36,406 nt of DNA from the NCBI RefSeq assembly GCF_001419765.1, contig NZ_LIRK01000092.1, positions 1 through 36,406 of the forward strand, written 5' to 3'. The DNA comes from Streptomyces torulosus. Its GTDB lineage: Bacteria; Actinomycetota; Actinomycetes; Streptomycetales; Streptomycetaceae. Each line of letters opens with the position of its first letter. The stretch's first letter is position 1. Made by a program: the position numbers and the translations under genes. Positions 27,065 to 35,717 of the stretch are shown in pieces. The notes below the pieces were generated by a model that made no database searches, had not been told where the DNA came from, and saw nothing but the letters and a program-made list of their open reading frames with translations.

Positions 27065-27921
27065 CCACAGCAACCGCACCCGCCGCCGTCGGCGTGATCG
27101 GCGGCGGCCGCATGGGCGCCGGCATCGCCCAGTCCTATGCGACCGCCGGTTCGGCCGTGACCATCGTCGAGAGCAGCGCCGAAGCCGCCGCCGCCGCGCT
27201 GGACCGTGTGGCGACCGGGCTGAAGCGGGCCGCCGAACGCGACCGCCTCACCGAACCCGCCGAACGCGTCCTCGCCCGGGTCGGCACGGCCGACTCGGTG
27301 GATGCCCTGCCCGCCGACGCCGATCTGGTCGTGGAGGCCGTCCCGGAGGACCCCGCGCTCAAGGCCCGGGTCCTCGCCGCCGCCGAACGGGCGGTGAGCG
27401 CGACGACGCTCCTGGCCAGCAACACCAGCTCGCTGTCGGTCACCGAACTGGCCGCCGCGCTCACCCGGCCGGGCCGCTTCCTGGGCATGCACTTCTTCAA
27501 CCCGGTGCCGGCCTCGGAGCTGGTCGAGATCGTGGTGGCGCCGGACACCGACACGGCCACCGTGGAAACCGCCCTGGACTGGACGCACTGCCTGGGCAAG
27601 AAGGACGTCGTCGTCAAGGACTCGCCCGGCTTCGCCAGTAGCCGTCTCGGCGTCGCCCTGGGACTTGAGGCCATCCGCATGGTCGAGGAGGGCGTGGCCT
27701 CACCCGAGGCGATCGACGACGCCATGCGGCTCGGCTACAAGCACCCCATGGGCCCCCTCCGCCTGACCGACCTGGTCGGCCTGGACGTGCGCCTGGCCAT
27801 CGCGGAGCACCTGCACGCCACCCTCGGTGAGCGCTTCGCTCCGCCGCGACTGCTCCGCGAGAAGGTCGCCCGCGGCGAACTCGGCCGCAAGACCGGCCAG
27901 GGGTTCCACTCATGGCGGTGA
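27061..27921 (+). CDS. paaH: 3-hydroxyacyl-CoA dehydrogenase (PaaH)
   Basis: This 286-residue protein has an N-terminal NAD domain ([20 protein letters not shown], residues 11-30), catalytic-region motifs [13 protein letters not shown] and [16 protein letters not shown], and a C-terminal dimerisation domain ([20 protein letters not shown]). It oxidises 3-hydroxyadipyl-CoA to 3-oxoadipyl-CoA. At 286 residues it is the short, single-unit type. The start overlaps paaF by 4 nt, and its end overlaps paaG by 10 nt. Confidence 0.92.
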   Translation: MTTATAPAAVGVIGGGRMGAGIAQSYATAGSAVTIVESSAEAAAAALDRVATGLKRAAERDRLTEPAERVLARVGTADSVDALPADADLVVEAVPEDPALKARVLAAAERAVSATTLLASNTSSLSVTELAAALTRPGRFLGMHFFNPVPASELVEIVVAPDTDTATVETALDWTHCLGKKDVVVKDSPGFASSRLGVALGLEAIRMVEEGVASPEAIDDAMRLGYKHPMGPLRLTDLVGLDVRLAIAEHLHATLGERFAPPRLLREKVARGELGRKTGQGFHSWR

Positions 27922-28742
27922 CCGGGACGGCCGAGCACTTTGCCGCCGACGGCGCGGCCACCGTCGGCTACACCCTGCGGGACGGCGTCGCCGTCGTCGA
28001 ACTGCGCCGGCCGTCGGCGGGCAACGCCCTCGACGCGGCCCTGCGCCAGGGACTGCTGGCCGCCGTACGGCAGGTGCGTGCCGACGGCGAACAGGTGCGC
28101 GCGGTGCTGCTGGCCGCCCGGGGCCGGCACTTCTGCGTCGGGCAGGACCTCAAGGAGCACGCCGACGCCCTGGAGACCCGCCCCGAGTCGGCCTTCGACA
28201 TCGTGCGGGCGGAGTACAACCCTCTGGTCACGGAGATACGCGCGCTGCCCCAGCCGGTGGTCGTGGCCATCGAGGGCGCCTGCGTCGGCGCCGGTCTCGG
28301 CCTGGCCCTCTGCGCAGACCTGCGGGTGGCCGCCCGGGGTGCCCGCTTCGCCACCGCCTTCACCGGCATCGCTCTGGCCGCCGACAGCGGGCTGAGCGCC
28401 ACACTGGCGCAAGCGGTCGGACCGTCGCGGGCAGCCGCTCTGCTGCTCCTCGGCGACCGCTTCGACGCCGAGGCGGCCGAGCGGTGGGGCCTGGTCCACC
28501 ACGTCGTGCCGGACGGCACCGCAGCCGACCGGGGGCTCGACCTCGCCCGGCGGCAAGCCGCCGGCCCCACCGCCGCGTACACCGAGGTCAAAGCACTCCT
28601 GCGAACCACGGCAGACGGCGACCTGGCCGCGGTTCTGGAGGCGGAGGCCGCCGCCCAGGAACGACTCGGCGCGGCAGCGGACCACCGCGACGCCGTCCGT
28701 GCCTTCCTCGACGGCCGGGCACCCGCTTTCACGGGGAACTGA
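27912..28742 (+). CDS. paaG: Enoyl-CoA isomerase (PaaG-like, epoxyphenylacetyl-CoA isomerase)
   Basis: This 276-residue crotonase-fold protein has [10 protein letters not shown] (74-83) and [20 protein letters not shown] (121-140). The first hydratase Glu is missing (GAGLGLA), while Asp158 in ALAADSGL fits the catalytic Asp of PaaG (usually IGLVPDSG). This predicts isomerisation of ring-1,2-epoxyphenylacetyl-CoA to oxepin-CoA. It is the last gene of the paaN operon; an 83-nt gap with an operator and promoter separates it from paaA. Confidence 0.85.
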   Translation: MAVTGTAEHFAADGAATVGYTLRDGVAVVELRRPSAGNALDAALRQGLLAAVRQVRADGEQVRAVLLAARGRHFCVGQDLKEHADALETRPESAFDIVRAEYNPLVTEIRALPQPVVVAIEGACVGAGLGLALCADLRVAARGARFATAFTGIALAADSGLSATLAQAVGPSRAAALLLLGDRFDAEAAERWGLVHHVVPDGTAADRGLDLARRQAAGPTAAYTEVKALLRTTADGDLAAVLEAEAAAQERLGAAADHRDAVRAFLDGRAPAFTGN

Positions 28743-28756
28743 CCACGCTCCGGCAC

Positions 28757-28787
28757 TTGCCCGAGCACGGGAACTTCGTCATATCAT
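28757..28787 (+). promoter_or_regulatory. Predicted paaA promoter
   Basis: TTGCCC (28757-28762) and TATCAT (28782-28787) are 19 nt apart; the -10 is a strong match. The ACCG palindrome at 28790-28803 would cover the transcription start, a repressing position. The leader to the paaA ATG is about 30 nt. Confidence 0.5.
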
Positions 28788-28789
28788 TG

Positions 28790-28803
28790 ACCGAACGAAC
28801 GGT
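28790..28803. promoter_or_regulatory. PaaR-type operator upstream of paaA
   Basis: ACCGAACGAACGGT matches ACCGNNCGNNCGGT at every fixed base. It resembles the paaI/paaN site (23289-23302), differing at three central bases. It implies that both rightward transcription units are controlled by one repressor. Confidence 0.65.
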
Positions 28804-28825
28804 CGGTAGGGACAGGGTGATACAG

Positions 28826-29812
28826 ATGGCGACACAACAGGCCGCCTCATCAGAGGCAGTTGGCGCGCCGCCGGAGCTCCAGGAGTACTTCGAGGCGACT
28901 ATCGCGCGGGATCAGCGGGTGGAGCCGCGCGACTGGATGCCCGAGGGCTACCGGAAGACGCTGATCCGGCAGGTGGCGCAGCACGCGCACTCGGAGATCA
29001 TCGGGATGCAGCCGGAGGGTGAGTGGATCACCCGGGCGCCGTCGCTGCGCCGCAAGGCGATCCTGTTCGCCAAGGTCCAGGACGAGGCCGGCCACGGCCT
29101 GTACCTGTACTCGGCCGCCGAGACCCTCGGCGCGGACCGCACCGACCTCACGGAGCGGCTGATCGAGGGCCGCCAGAAGTACTCCTCGATCTTCAACTAC
29201 CCCACCCCGACCTTCGCCGACGTCGGTGTCATCGGCTGGTTCGTGGACGGCGCGGCCATCTGCAACCAGGTGCCGCTGTGCCGCAGTTCGTACGGCCCCT
29301 ATGCCCGCGCGATGGTGCGGATCTGCAAAGAGGAGTCTTTCCACCAGCGACAGGGCTATGAGCTGCTGATGACGATGATGCGCGGCACCGACGCCCAGCG
29401 AGAGATGGTCCAGGACGCGGTGAACCGGTGGTGGTGGCCGTCCCTGATGATGTTCGGCCCGCCGGACGACAACTCGCCCAACTCGGCTGCCTCCATGGCG
29501 TGGAAGATCAAGCGGCACAGCAACGACGAGCTGCGCCAGAGGTTCGTCGACATGACCGTCCCGCAGGCCGAGAAGCTCGGCGTCACCCTCCCCGACCCGG
29601 AACTGCGCTGGAACGCCGACCGCGGCCACCACGACTTCGGCACCCCCGACTGGGACGAACTGATGCGCGTCATCAAGGGCGACGGGCCCTGTAACGCCGA
29701 GCGGGTCGAGCGGCGCCGGGCCGCCCATGAGGAAGGCGCCTGGGTACGGGAGGCGGCCGCGGCGCACGCGGCGAAGCAGACGGCACGCGCGCGTGAAGGA
29801 GCGGCGGCATGA
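28826..29812 (+). CDS. paaA: Phenylacetyl-CoA epoxidase subunit A (di-iron oxygenase)
   Basis: This 328-residue ferritin-like catalytic subunit has di-iron ligand motifs QDEAGH (Glu87, His90) and [10 protein letters not shown] (Glu170, His173), embedded in helices. The substrate-side [18 protein letters not shown] and [13 protein letters not shown] segments match PaaA. It inserts one oxygen atom from O2 into the aromatic ring of phenylacetyl-CoA in the PaaABCE complex. ATG at 28826 is used; an in-frame GTG nine bases earlier is possible because the ribosome site is weak (ACAGGG). The stop overlaps the paaB start (ATGA). Confidence 0.96.
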   Translation: MATQQAASSEAVGAPPELQEYFEATIARDQRVEPRDWMPEGYRKTLIRQVAQHAHSEIIGMQPEGEWITRAPSLRRKAILFAKVQDEAGHGLYLYSAAETLGADRTDLTERLIEGRQKYSSIFNYPTPTFADVGVIGWFVDGAAICNQVPLCRSSYGPYARAMVRICKEESFHQRQGYELLMTMMRGTDAQREMVQDAVNRWWWPSLMMFGPPDDNSPNSAASMAWKIKRHSNDELRQRFVDMTVPQAEKLGVTLPDPELRWNADRGHHDFGTPDWDELMRVIKGDGPCNAERVERRRAAHEEGAWVREAAAAHAAKQTARAREGAAA

Positions 29813-30114
29813 GCGACACGCAGCAGGGGGCGAAGGCCGGCTGGCCGCTGTACGAGGTGTTCGTCCGCGGGAAGCGAGGACTGAACCACGTGCACGTGGG
29901 TTCGTTGCACGCCGCCGACGACGGGATGGCCCTGACCCACGCCCGTGACCTGTACACCCGGCGCAACGAGGGTGTGTCCATCTGGGTGGTGCGCTCCGAA
30001 CACATCGCGGCCTCCACCCGGGACGAGAAGGATCCCTTCTTCGCGCCCAGCGCCGACAAGGTGTACCGACACCCCACCTTCTACGACATCCCCGACGACG
30101 TCCCCCACATCTAG
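29809..30114 (+). CDS. paaB: Phenylacetyl-CoA epoxidase subunit B
   Basis: This 101-residue protein reads [20 protein letters not shown], then [20 protein letters not shown] and [11 protein letters not shown], the conserved PaaB pattern, with no enzymatic motif. PaaB bridges two PaaAC heterodimers and is needed for epoxidase activity. It overlaps paaA by 4 nt and is followed 8 nt later by paaC, with GGAGCAGGC before the paaC ATG. Confidence 0.95.
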   Translation: MSDTQQGAKAGWPLYEVFVRGKRGLNHVHVGSLHAADDGMALTHARDLYTRRNEGVSIWVVRSEHIAASTRDEKDPFFAPSADKVYRHPTFYDIPDDVPHI

Positions 30115-30122
30115 GAGCAGGC

Positions 30123-30953
30123 ATGAGCGACGACCACGTCTACCTGACCCTCGCCGAGGGACACGAGGACGACACCCGCTGGGCCTACGGCACGGGCTTC
30201 GAGGATCCGCTGTACGGCGTGGACACCGCTGTGCCCGACGGCGTCGACCGGGAGGGACTGGCCGCGCTCTGCCTGGCACTCGGCGACGACGCCCTGGTCT
30301 CGGCCCAGCGCCTGGCCGAGTGGACCACCCGCGCGCCGGAACTGGAGGAGGAGGTGGCCCTCGCCAACATCGGCCTCGACCTGCTCGGCCAGGCCCGCCT
30401 GCTGTACGCCCGTTGTGGCCAGGTCGACGGCACCGGACGGAGCGAGGATGTCTACGCCTACTTCCGTGCCCCGGACGACTTCCGCAATGTGGCACTGGCC
30501 GAACTGCCCAACGGGGACTTCGCGTTCACCATCGCCCGCCTGTTGATCCTCGCCAGCTGGCGGCTGGCCCACTTCGAGCGGCTCACCGCCTCGCCCGACC
30601 CGGTACTCGCCGCCATCGCCGCCAAAGGCGTCAAGGAACTGACGTACCACCGGCAGTACGCGGCCGAGTGGGTCGTCCGGCTCGGCGACGGCACCGAGGA
30701 GTCCCGCCGGCGGATGCGGGCCGGGCTCGACGGGCTCGTCCCGTACCTCGGCGAGCTGTTCGACGCCCACGACGCGAAGACGGACGTCCTTGCCGTCCTG
30801 CGGCAGGTCACCGAGGCGGCGGACCTGCCCCTGCCCGAGGTGCCGTCATGTCAAGGCGGCTTGGGCCGCGACGGCGCCCACACTGAACACCTGGCTCCGC
30901 TCCTCGCGGAACTGCAGAGCGTGGCCCGTGCCCACCCGGGGGCGACATGGTGA
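30123..30953 (+). CDS. paaC: Phenylacetyl-CoA epoxidase subunit C
   Basis: This 276-residue all-helical, ferritin-like structural subunit pairs with PaaA. Typical segments are LANIGLDLLGQARLLYARCG, FRNVALAELPNGDFAFTIAR and KGVKELTYHRQYAAEWVVRL. A pseudo-di-iron pattern (ELTYHRQYAAEW) remains, but PaaC is not the catalytic subunit. It overlaps paaD by 7 nt. Confidence 0.95.
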   Translation: MSDDHVYLTLAEGHEDDTRWAYGTGFEDPLYGVDTAVPDGVDREGLAALCLALGDDALVSAQRLAEWTTRAPELEEEVALANIGLDLLGQARLLYARCGQVDGTGRSEDVYAYFRAPDDFRNVALAELPNGDFAFTIARLLILASWRLAHFERLTASPDPVLAAIAAKGVKELTYHRQYAAEWVVRLGDGTEESRRRMRAGLDGLVPYLGELFDAHDAKTDVLAVLRQVTEAADLPLPEVPSCQGGLGRDGAHTEHLAPLLAELQSVARAHPGATW

Positions 30954-31462
30954 GCGTACTCACGGACGCCCGCCGCGCCCGGCACATCGCCGAGCGGGTC
31001 CCGGACCCCGAAATGCCCATGCTCACCCTCGCCGACCTCGGCGTGCTGCGGGAGGTGACGGTCGAGCCGGACGGCACGGTCGTCGCTGTCCTCACCCCAA
31101 CCTACTCCGGCTGCCCGGCGATGGCCGAGATGCGCGCCGGGGTGGCAGCACGCCTGTCCGCCGCCGGTTACGAGCGGGTCGAGGTGCGCACGGTCCTCGA
31201 CCCGCCGTGGACCACCGACTGGATCACCCCCGAGGGCCGCCGCAAACTCGCCGAGCACGGCATCGCACCGCCCGGACCGGCGCCCCGGCAGCCGTCCGGC
31301 CCCGTGCCGCTTCTCTTGTCCGCGACCCGGCACGTCGTGGCGTGCCCCCGCTGCGGCGCGAGCGACACCGAGGAGACCTCCCGTTTCGGTGCCACCTCCT
31401 GCAAGGCGCTGTGGCGCTGCCGCGCCTGCCGCGAACCGTTCGAGTACGTCAAGGAGATCTGA
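30947..31462 (+). CDS. paaD: PaaD, iron-sulfur maturation factor for the epoxidase
   Basis: This 171-residue protein has an N-terminal DUF59/MIP18 domain (about 5-95) with the motif TPTYSGCPA (50-58). A C-terminal zinc ribbon has Cys133, Cys136, Cys158 and Cys161 (CPRC...CRAC). PaaD is thought to help assemble the iron-sulfur centre of PaaE or the di-iron site of PaaA. Start ATG at 30947 overlaps the paaC end; GTG three bases later is an alternative. The last stop base is the first base of the paaE ATG. Confidence 0.93.
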   Translation: MVSVLTDARRARHIAERVPDPEMPMLTLADLGVLREVTVEPDGTVVAVLTPTYSGCPAMAEMRAGVAARLSAAGYERVEVRTVLDPPWTTDWITPEGRRKLAEHGIAPPGPAPRQPSGPVPLLLSATRHVVACPRCGASDTEETSRFGATSCKALWRCRACREPFEYVKEI

Positions 31463-32580
31463 TGGAGGACCTGTTGGCCCCCGATGCCGCCGCTCCCCGC
31501 CAGGGGCGGCGCACGCGTCGCCGTCCGTCCTTCCACACACTGCGGGTTGCCGCAGTGGAGCGCTTGTGCGAGGACGCCGCCGCTGTGAGCTTCGACATTC
31601 CCGAGGAACTGGAGGAGGAGTTCGCCTTCGCTCCCGGGCAGTCCCTGACACTGCGCCGCAAGGTGCGCGGAGAGGACGAGCGGCGCTCGTACTCGATCTG
31701 TTCGCCGACCGGTTCCCGGCCCCGGATCGGGGTACGGGTGGTGCCAGGGGGGCTGTTCTCGTCGTGGCTGGTACACGAGGTCCGGGCCGGTGACACCATC
31801 GAAGTGATGGCCCCGACCGGCACGTTCACCCCCGACCTGACCGAGTCCGGACACCATGTGCTCATAGCAGCCGGCTCAGGCATCACACCGATGCTGTCCA
31901 TCGCCGAGTCCGTCCTGGCCTCCGACGGCCAATCCAGGGTGACCCTCTTCTACGGCAACCGACGTACCAGCTCGGTGATGTTCGCCGACGAGCTGGCCGA
32001 CCTCAAGGACCTCTACCCGGCCCGGTTCCAGCTGGCCCACGTCCTCTCCCGCGAACCACGCGAGGCCGAGCTGCTGACCGGACGCATCGACGCCGACCGG
32101 ATGACCGCGCTCATCGACGGGTTGGTCGACGTCTCCGACGCCGACCACTGGTGGCTGTGCGGCCCTCACGGCATGGTCCGCGACGCCCAGAAGGTCCTGG
32201 CCGAACTGGGAGTACCCGACGACCGGATCCACCAGGAGCTCTTCTTCGCCGGCGAGGAACCGGCGGCCCCCGTCAGGCGGGCGGAGGACCAGGCCGACGG
32301 ACCGGTCAGCCAGGTCACCGTCGTCCTCGACGGCCGCTCCACCACCTCCGCCCTCTCCCGCGAGGCCACCCTCCTCGACTCCGCCTCCCGGATCCGCTCT
32401 GACCTGCCCTTCGCCTGCAAAGGCGGCGTCTGCGGCACCTGCCGCGCCCAGGTCACCGACGGCGAGGCCGACATGCGCCGCAATTACGCGCTGGAGCCCG
32501 CCGAGGTCGACGCCGGATACGTGCTGACCTGCCAGACCTTCCCCGTCTCCGACACCCTGACCGTCGACTTCGACAGCTGA
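31462..32580 (+). CDS. paaE: Phenylacetyl-CoA epoxidase reductase subunit E
   Basis: This 372-residue reductase passes electrons from NADPH to the PaaA di-iron centre. An FAD domain carries RSYSIC (75-80). The nucleotide domain has GSGITP (138-143) and CGPHGM (233-238). A C-terminal plant-type [2Fe-2S] ferredoxin has Cys319, Cys324, Cys327 and Cys357 (CKGGVCGTC...LTC). It ends the paaABCDE run, with one-base or short overlaps throughout, and is followed by a decayed enoyl-CoA hydratase gene. Confidence 0.95.
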   Translation: MEDLLAPDAAAPRQGRRTRRRPSFHTLRVAAVERLCEDAAAVSFDIPEELEEEFAFAPGQSLTLRRKVRGEDERRSYSICSPTGSRPRIGVRVVPGGLFSSWLVHEVRAGDTIEVMAPTGTFTPDLTESGHHVLIAAGSGITPMLSIAESVLASDGQSRVTLFYGNRRTSSVMFADELADLKDLYPARFQLAHVLSREPREAELLTGRIDADRMTALIDGLVDVSDADHWWLCGPHGMVRDAQKVLAELGVPDDRIHQELFFAGEEPAAPVRRAEDQADGPVSQVTVVLDGRSTTSALSREATLLDSASRIRSDLPFACKGGVCGTCRAQVTDGEADMRRNYALEPAEVDAGYVLTCQTFPVSDTLTVDFDS

Positions 32581-32582
32581 GG

Positions 32583-32885
32583 AGCAGAGGGTGAACCCCG
32601 ACTGGAAGCCACGGGTGGAAGGGGCACGCTCCGGCTGGACCGTCCGCCAATGAACGCGCTTGACACCGCCACGCAGGAACGGATCAAGGAACTCGCCGAG
32701 GAGGCCGCACGCCAGACCGACGCGCGGTGGTGCTGTAAGGCGGCGAGAAGTTGTTCGCGGCGGGCGCGGGCATCAAGGAGATGTAGGCCATGGACCACGC
32801 GGCGATGGTGTTGCGAGCCTGCGCCCTGCAGGAAAGCTTCACCGCCGTGATCCGCATCCCCAAGCGGGTGGTCGCGGCCGGATCG
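32583..32885 (+). pseudogene. Enoyl-CoA hydratase, decayed N-terminal fragment
   Basis: One frame reads GTLRLDRPPMNALDTATQER and IKELAEEAARQTDAR. After a frameshift the next frame gives AVVL, a TAA stop, GGEKLFAAGAGIKEM, a TAG stop, then AMDHAAMVLRACALQESFTA and RIPKRVVAA. This is the first 100 or so residues of a crotonase-fold hydratase (usual FAAGADIKEM and PKPVVAA motifs). It carries at least one frameshift and two nonsense changes, each one base from a sense codon. Similarity stops near 32885, just before an IS5-type remnant. The stop of paaE is only 3 nt upstream, so the gene was probably once the last gene of the paaABCDE operon. Confidence 0.75.
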
Positions 32886-32907
32886 CCGGCCTCGATACGG
32901 CTCGGAC

Positions 32908-33587
32908 ATGAGCGATGCCGAGTGGTTCCTGGTGCGGGATCTGCTGCCGGTTCCGGGTTGGCTGGCGGGCCGGGGCGGCCGTCCGGAGGGCTACTGCCAC
33001 CGGCAGATGATCGACGCAGTGCGTTACGTCGTCGACAACGGCATCAAGTGGGGGGCGATGCCCGCGGACTTCCCGCCCTGGTCTCGGGTGTATGCCTTCT
33101 TCGCCCGCTGGCGGGATACGGGGCTGGTGAGCGAACTGCATGAACGCCTGCACCAGGCGGTCCGCCGGGCAGAGGGCCGTGCACCGGAGCCGAGTGCGGC
33201 GGTCATCGATTCCCAGTCGGTGAAGGCGGATGCCACCGTGGCCTGCGGCTCACGGCGAGGAGCCGTTCGCGACGGCTTTCGACGATCTGGGCGGACGGCG
33301 GTCACCGCGGCCACCTCCAGGACTGGGCTGCCCAGCACCTCGGACTCGTCCTCGACGTCGTCCAGCGCCACCAAGACGTCCAAGGTTTTCAGGTCCTGCC
33401 CCGCCGCAGGGTCGTGGAAAGATCCTTCGCCTGGCTCCTGCACAGCCGGCGCCTGGTCCGGGACTACGAACGACGCACCGACACCAGCGAAGCCGTCATC
33501 CGGTGGTCGATGATCACACTCATGAACCGCCGCCTGGCCGTCCGACAGCGTCAGCGTCCTGGGGCTGCTCCGACGCCGGCAGCGTGA
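32908..33587 (+). pseudogene. IS5-family transposase, internal deletion and frameshift
   Basis: The first frame (ATG at 32908) gives the IS5-type N-terminus, VRDLLPVPGWLAGRGGRPEG then AVRYVVDNGIKWGAMPADFP, and the first catalytic Asp in VIDSQSVKADATV. After about 33235 the frame is nonsense. From about 33285 another frame resumes with IWADGGHRGHLQDWAAQHLG (second Asp) and RRRVVERSFAWLLHSRRLVR (Glu), ending MNRRLA and a short extra tail. Roughly 60 residues between the two parts are deleted. All three catalytic residues survive, but not in one frame. It is non-functional and lies where the hydratase fragment stops. Confidence 0.75.
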
Positions 33588-34023
33588 ACCGTCCCGGCTT
33601 CACCTCCACCAGCCTCTTCAGGCGTGCTCTCGCTCCCTCGACGCGGGAAGCGGACGCGCTGTCCCAGCCGAGCACCACCGCTGCCCGCCGGGCACCGAGT
33701 CCATCGGCTCCCGCGTCCGCCGCCGCGGCCATCACCGCCTGGTAGTCCACCGACAGGTCCTCGGCCCCGGCCGCGTTCTCCCGATGCGGCACCGCCCGTC
33801 GCGGCCCGACCGGCCTCCTGCGCGACACCACGGTCACCTCCGCGGGCGTCTCCTCCTCGGCCAGTGCCTCCAGATACTGCTCAAGACCGATCACCCGGCG
33901 CCTGAGGACCTCTTCCGCGTCCGCCAAGTCCGTCCGCACCCGCTCCAGTTCGGCTTCGAGCTCCTCCACCCTCACCACCGCGGCCTTCCGCCGGGTCTCC
34001 AGAACGGCCCGCATCGACGGCAT
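33520..34023 (-). CDS. Hypothetical coiled-coil protein beside transposase
   Basis: About 167 residues from ATG 34023 (or 34014). The N-terminal half is a strong coiled coil (VRVEELEAELERVRTDLADAEEVLRRR region). The C-terminal half resembles a small winged-helix: VDYQAVMAAAADAGADGLGA, then SRVEGARARLKRLV and PGRFTL. After GRFTL the frame runs into the IS5-type remnant, overlapping its 3' end by 68 nt, so the natural C-terminus was probably replaced. I do not know its function. I recall similar small proteins in Streptomyces next to transposases. It lies 128 nt downstream of the DDE transposase on the same strand. Confidence 0.5.
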   Translation of the reverse strand: MPSMRAVLETRRKAAVVRVEELEAELERVRTDLADAEEVLRRRVIGLEQYLEALAEEETPAEVTVVSRRRPVGPRRAVPHRENAAGAEDLSVDYQAVMAAAADAGADGLGARRAAVVLGWDSASASRVEGARARLKRLVEVKPGRFTLPASEQPQDADAVGRPGGGS

Positions 34024-34151
34024 CCACCACCCCCACAACATCTCGGCCAGCAACGAGCCGAGACTTCCGCAACACCTGCGATCCCATGCCTGACCAGCGG
34101 AATCCGCACACGAGATTCGGAAAGAGAACGACCTCTGAGCTTGTTCTTTAT

Positions 34152-35498
34152 CTACCAAGATCTTCCGGGCTTGCCGATGGCCTTGAGGGTCTCGGGGCGT
34201 TTGACGGTCTTGCCGACGTCGTAGCGGGGTGCCCGGTGTTTGTTCTTGACGCCGGGTGGCCGTCCGGGGCCGGCGCCTCGAGGTTTGGGAACACGGGCCG
34301 GGCAGGCCAGGTGAGCGCGGATGTTCCTGAACCCTCGGCGGACCCGGGCGGGGGTGAGCCGGCCGGAGGCAGCTGGCTTCTCCCAGGGTCGGCGGAGATC
34401 CTTGGCGAGGGGCCGGGCAAGCCGGAGTTGGGTATGAGCGACGATCAGGATCCAGGTCCAGCGGTCCGCCGCCTCAGGACTACGGAGTTTCGGGGTGGTC
34501 CAGCCCAGGGTCTGCTTCGCGAAGCGGAAGGTGTGCTCCAGGTCGAAGCGGCGGAGAAATGCCTGCCAGAAACGGTCCACGTCGGCCGGAGTGACGCCGG
34601 TCTTGGAGGACCATAACCACACCGGCGGGGCATCACGGTCCCTCGACAGATGCTCGGCCTTCAACCGGATCAACGTGCCCTCGACCAGGGGGAGTTCACC
34701 GTCATGGTCGAGCCATGAGGAGCGGTGGGTGAGCCTTGGGTGGACCCGGTCCCATGCCTGCGTCTCGGCCTTGCCGTAGTTGGTGGTGTCGGTGATTGTG
34801 GTGATCGCGGCCTCGGGCCAGGTCTCCGGCTCGGCGAAGCGGAATTCCGGGCCGTGCTTAGGCGGCCGGCCGCCCTTCGGGTCGTAGACACGAGGCGGCT
34901 TCGGCAGTCGCATGACGCGGTCGGAGCGGACCCGGCCGACCAGCTCGACCGGCAGATCGCGCAGGACCCAGGCCAGGCGGGTGACGTCGTAGCCGGCATC
35001 GCTGACGATCACGATGGCAGGATCCCCGGCCCGCCACTGACCCGCAGCGATGAGCCGTTCAACGACTCCCCGCAGCTGGGCGGCGGTGACCGCGGTGACG
35101 TCGTCCACCGGTCCGAGCCGGACCGCGTCCAGGATCGCGGTCCAAGAGGTGGCGCCCGGCTCCAGGGCGGCGACGAAGGAGTAGGGCCAGCCCGGGATGA
35201 ACTGCGACGCCGTCTTCGCCCGGCCATAGACATGGCAGAACAGCCGCTCGGCCGAGCACGGCGCGTCCGAACGAAGCCACGGCGACACATCGACGGCCAG
35301 GACCAGACGCCCGCCGTCGAACCGCGGCAGCGACAGCCCGGCCAGCACCGTCCGCACCTGCTCGACATCGATCCGGCCGTGGTTCAGGCCTCCGTACATC
35401 GCCCCGTGCCCACGCCGATGCTCGGGCAGCAGCGTCAGGTCCACCGGGGACTTCACCGCACCGTCCGCACACAGCACCGCATCCGTCAGCTCGAACAA
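34152..35498 (-). CDS. DDE transposase (NF041680-type), start uncertain
   Basis: 448 residues from a TTG at 35498. DDE-type features are LVLAVDVSPW (first Asp), IVIVSDAGYDVTRLAW (second Asp) and RFDLEHTFRFAKQTLGWTTP (Glu), followed by a Streptomyces-style tail GRPPGVKNKHRAPRYDVGKT. The same frame continues upstream to 35582 with family-like residues (FRGEFYECLTARRDELFELT), but no start codon lies there. An ATG with GGAGG nearby (about 35565) is in another frame. The gene may therefore carry a single-base frameshift at its beginning. The catalytic core appears complete. Confidence 0.75.
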   Translation of the reverse strand: MFELTDAVLCADGAVKSPVDLTLLPEHRRGHGAMYGGLNHGRIDVEQVRTVLAGLSLPRFDGGRLVLAVDVSPWLRSDAPCSAERLFCHVYGRAKTASQFIPGWPYSFVAALEPGATSWTAILDAVRLGPVDDVTAVTAAQLRGVVERLIAAGQWRAGDPAIVIVSDAGYDVTRLAWVLRDLPVELVGRVRSDRVMRLPKPPRVYDPKGGRPPKHGPEFRFAEPETWPEAAITTITDTTNYGKAETQAWDRVHPRLTHRSSWLDHDGELPLVEGTLIRLKAEHLSRDRDAPPVWLWSSKTGVTPADVDRFWQAFLRRFDLEHTFRFAKQTLGWTTPKLRSPEAADRWTWILIVAHTQLRLARPLAKDLRRPWEKPAASGRLTPARVRRGFRNIRAHLACPARVPKPRGAGPGRPPGVKNKHRAPRYDVGKTVKRPETLKAIGKPGRSW

Positions 35499-35582
35499 CT
35501 CGTCGCGCCGAGCGGTCAGACACTCGTAGAACTCGCCCCGGAAGCGTGACGCTTCCGCGAACGCATCCCTCCGCTGGCTTTG

Positions 35583-35717
35583 TTAGTGGAACCTGACACC
35601 ACTTGTCGCTCAGGGCCGAGAACGCCTTGTTTCGCCGGAGGGCGATGTCTGTGAGTTCTGGCAACACTTGAGGGCTTGCGGTGGGAGCATGGACGTGCTC
35701 TGCGGGATGAGGCTGCG
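35583..35717. other. Junction between transposase gene and istA
   Basis: No gene is supported. This 135-base stretch should include the upstream end of the leftward transposase element and the left end of the IS21 element, possibly the sequence TGTCTGTGAGTTCTGG at about 35646. I could not define terminal repeats. Confidence 0.3.

Noticed and set aside
27912..28742. Second true enoyl-CoA hydratase
   Set aside because: The first catalytic Glu is absent and an Asp sits at the PaaG position, so an isomerase is the better call.
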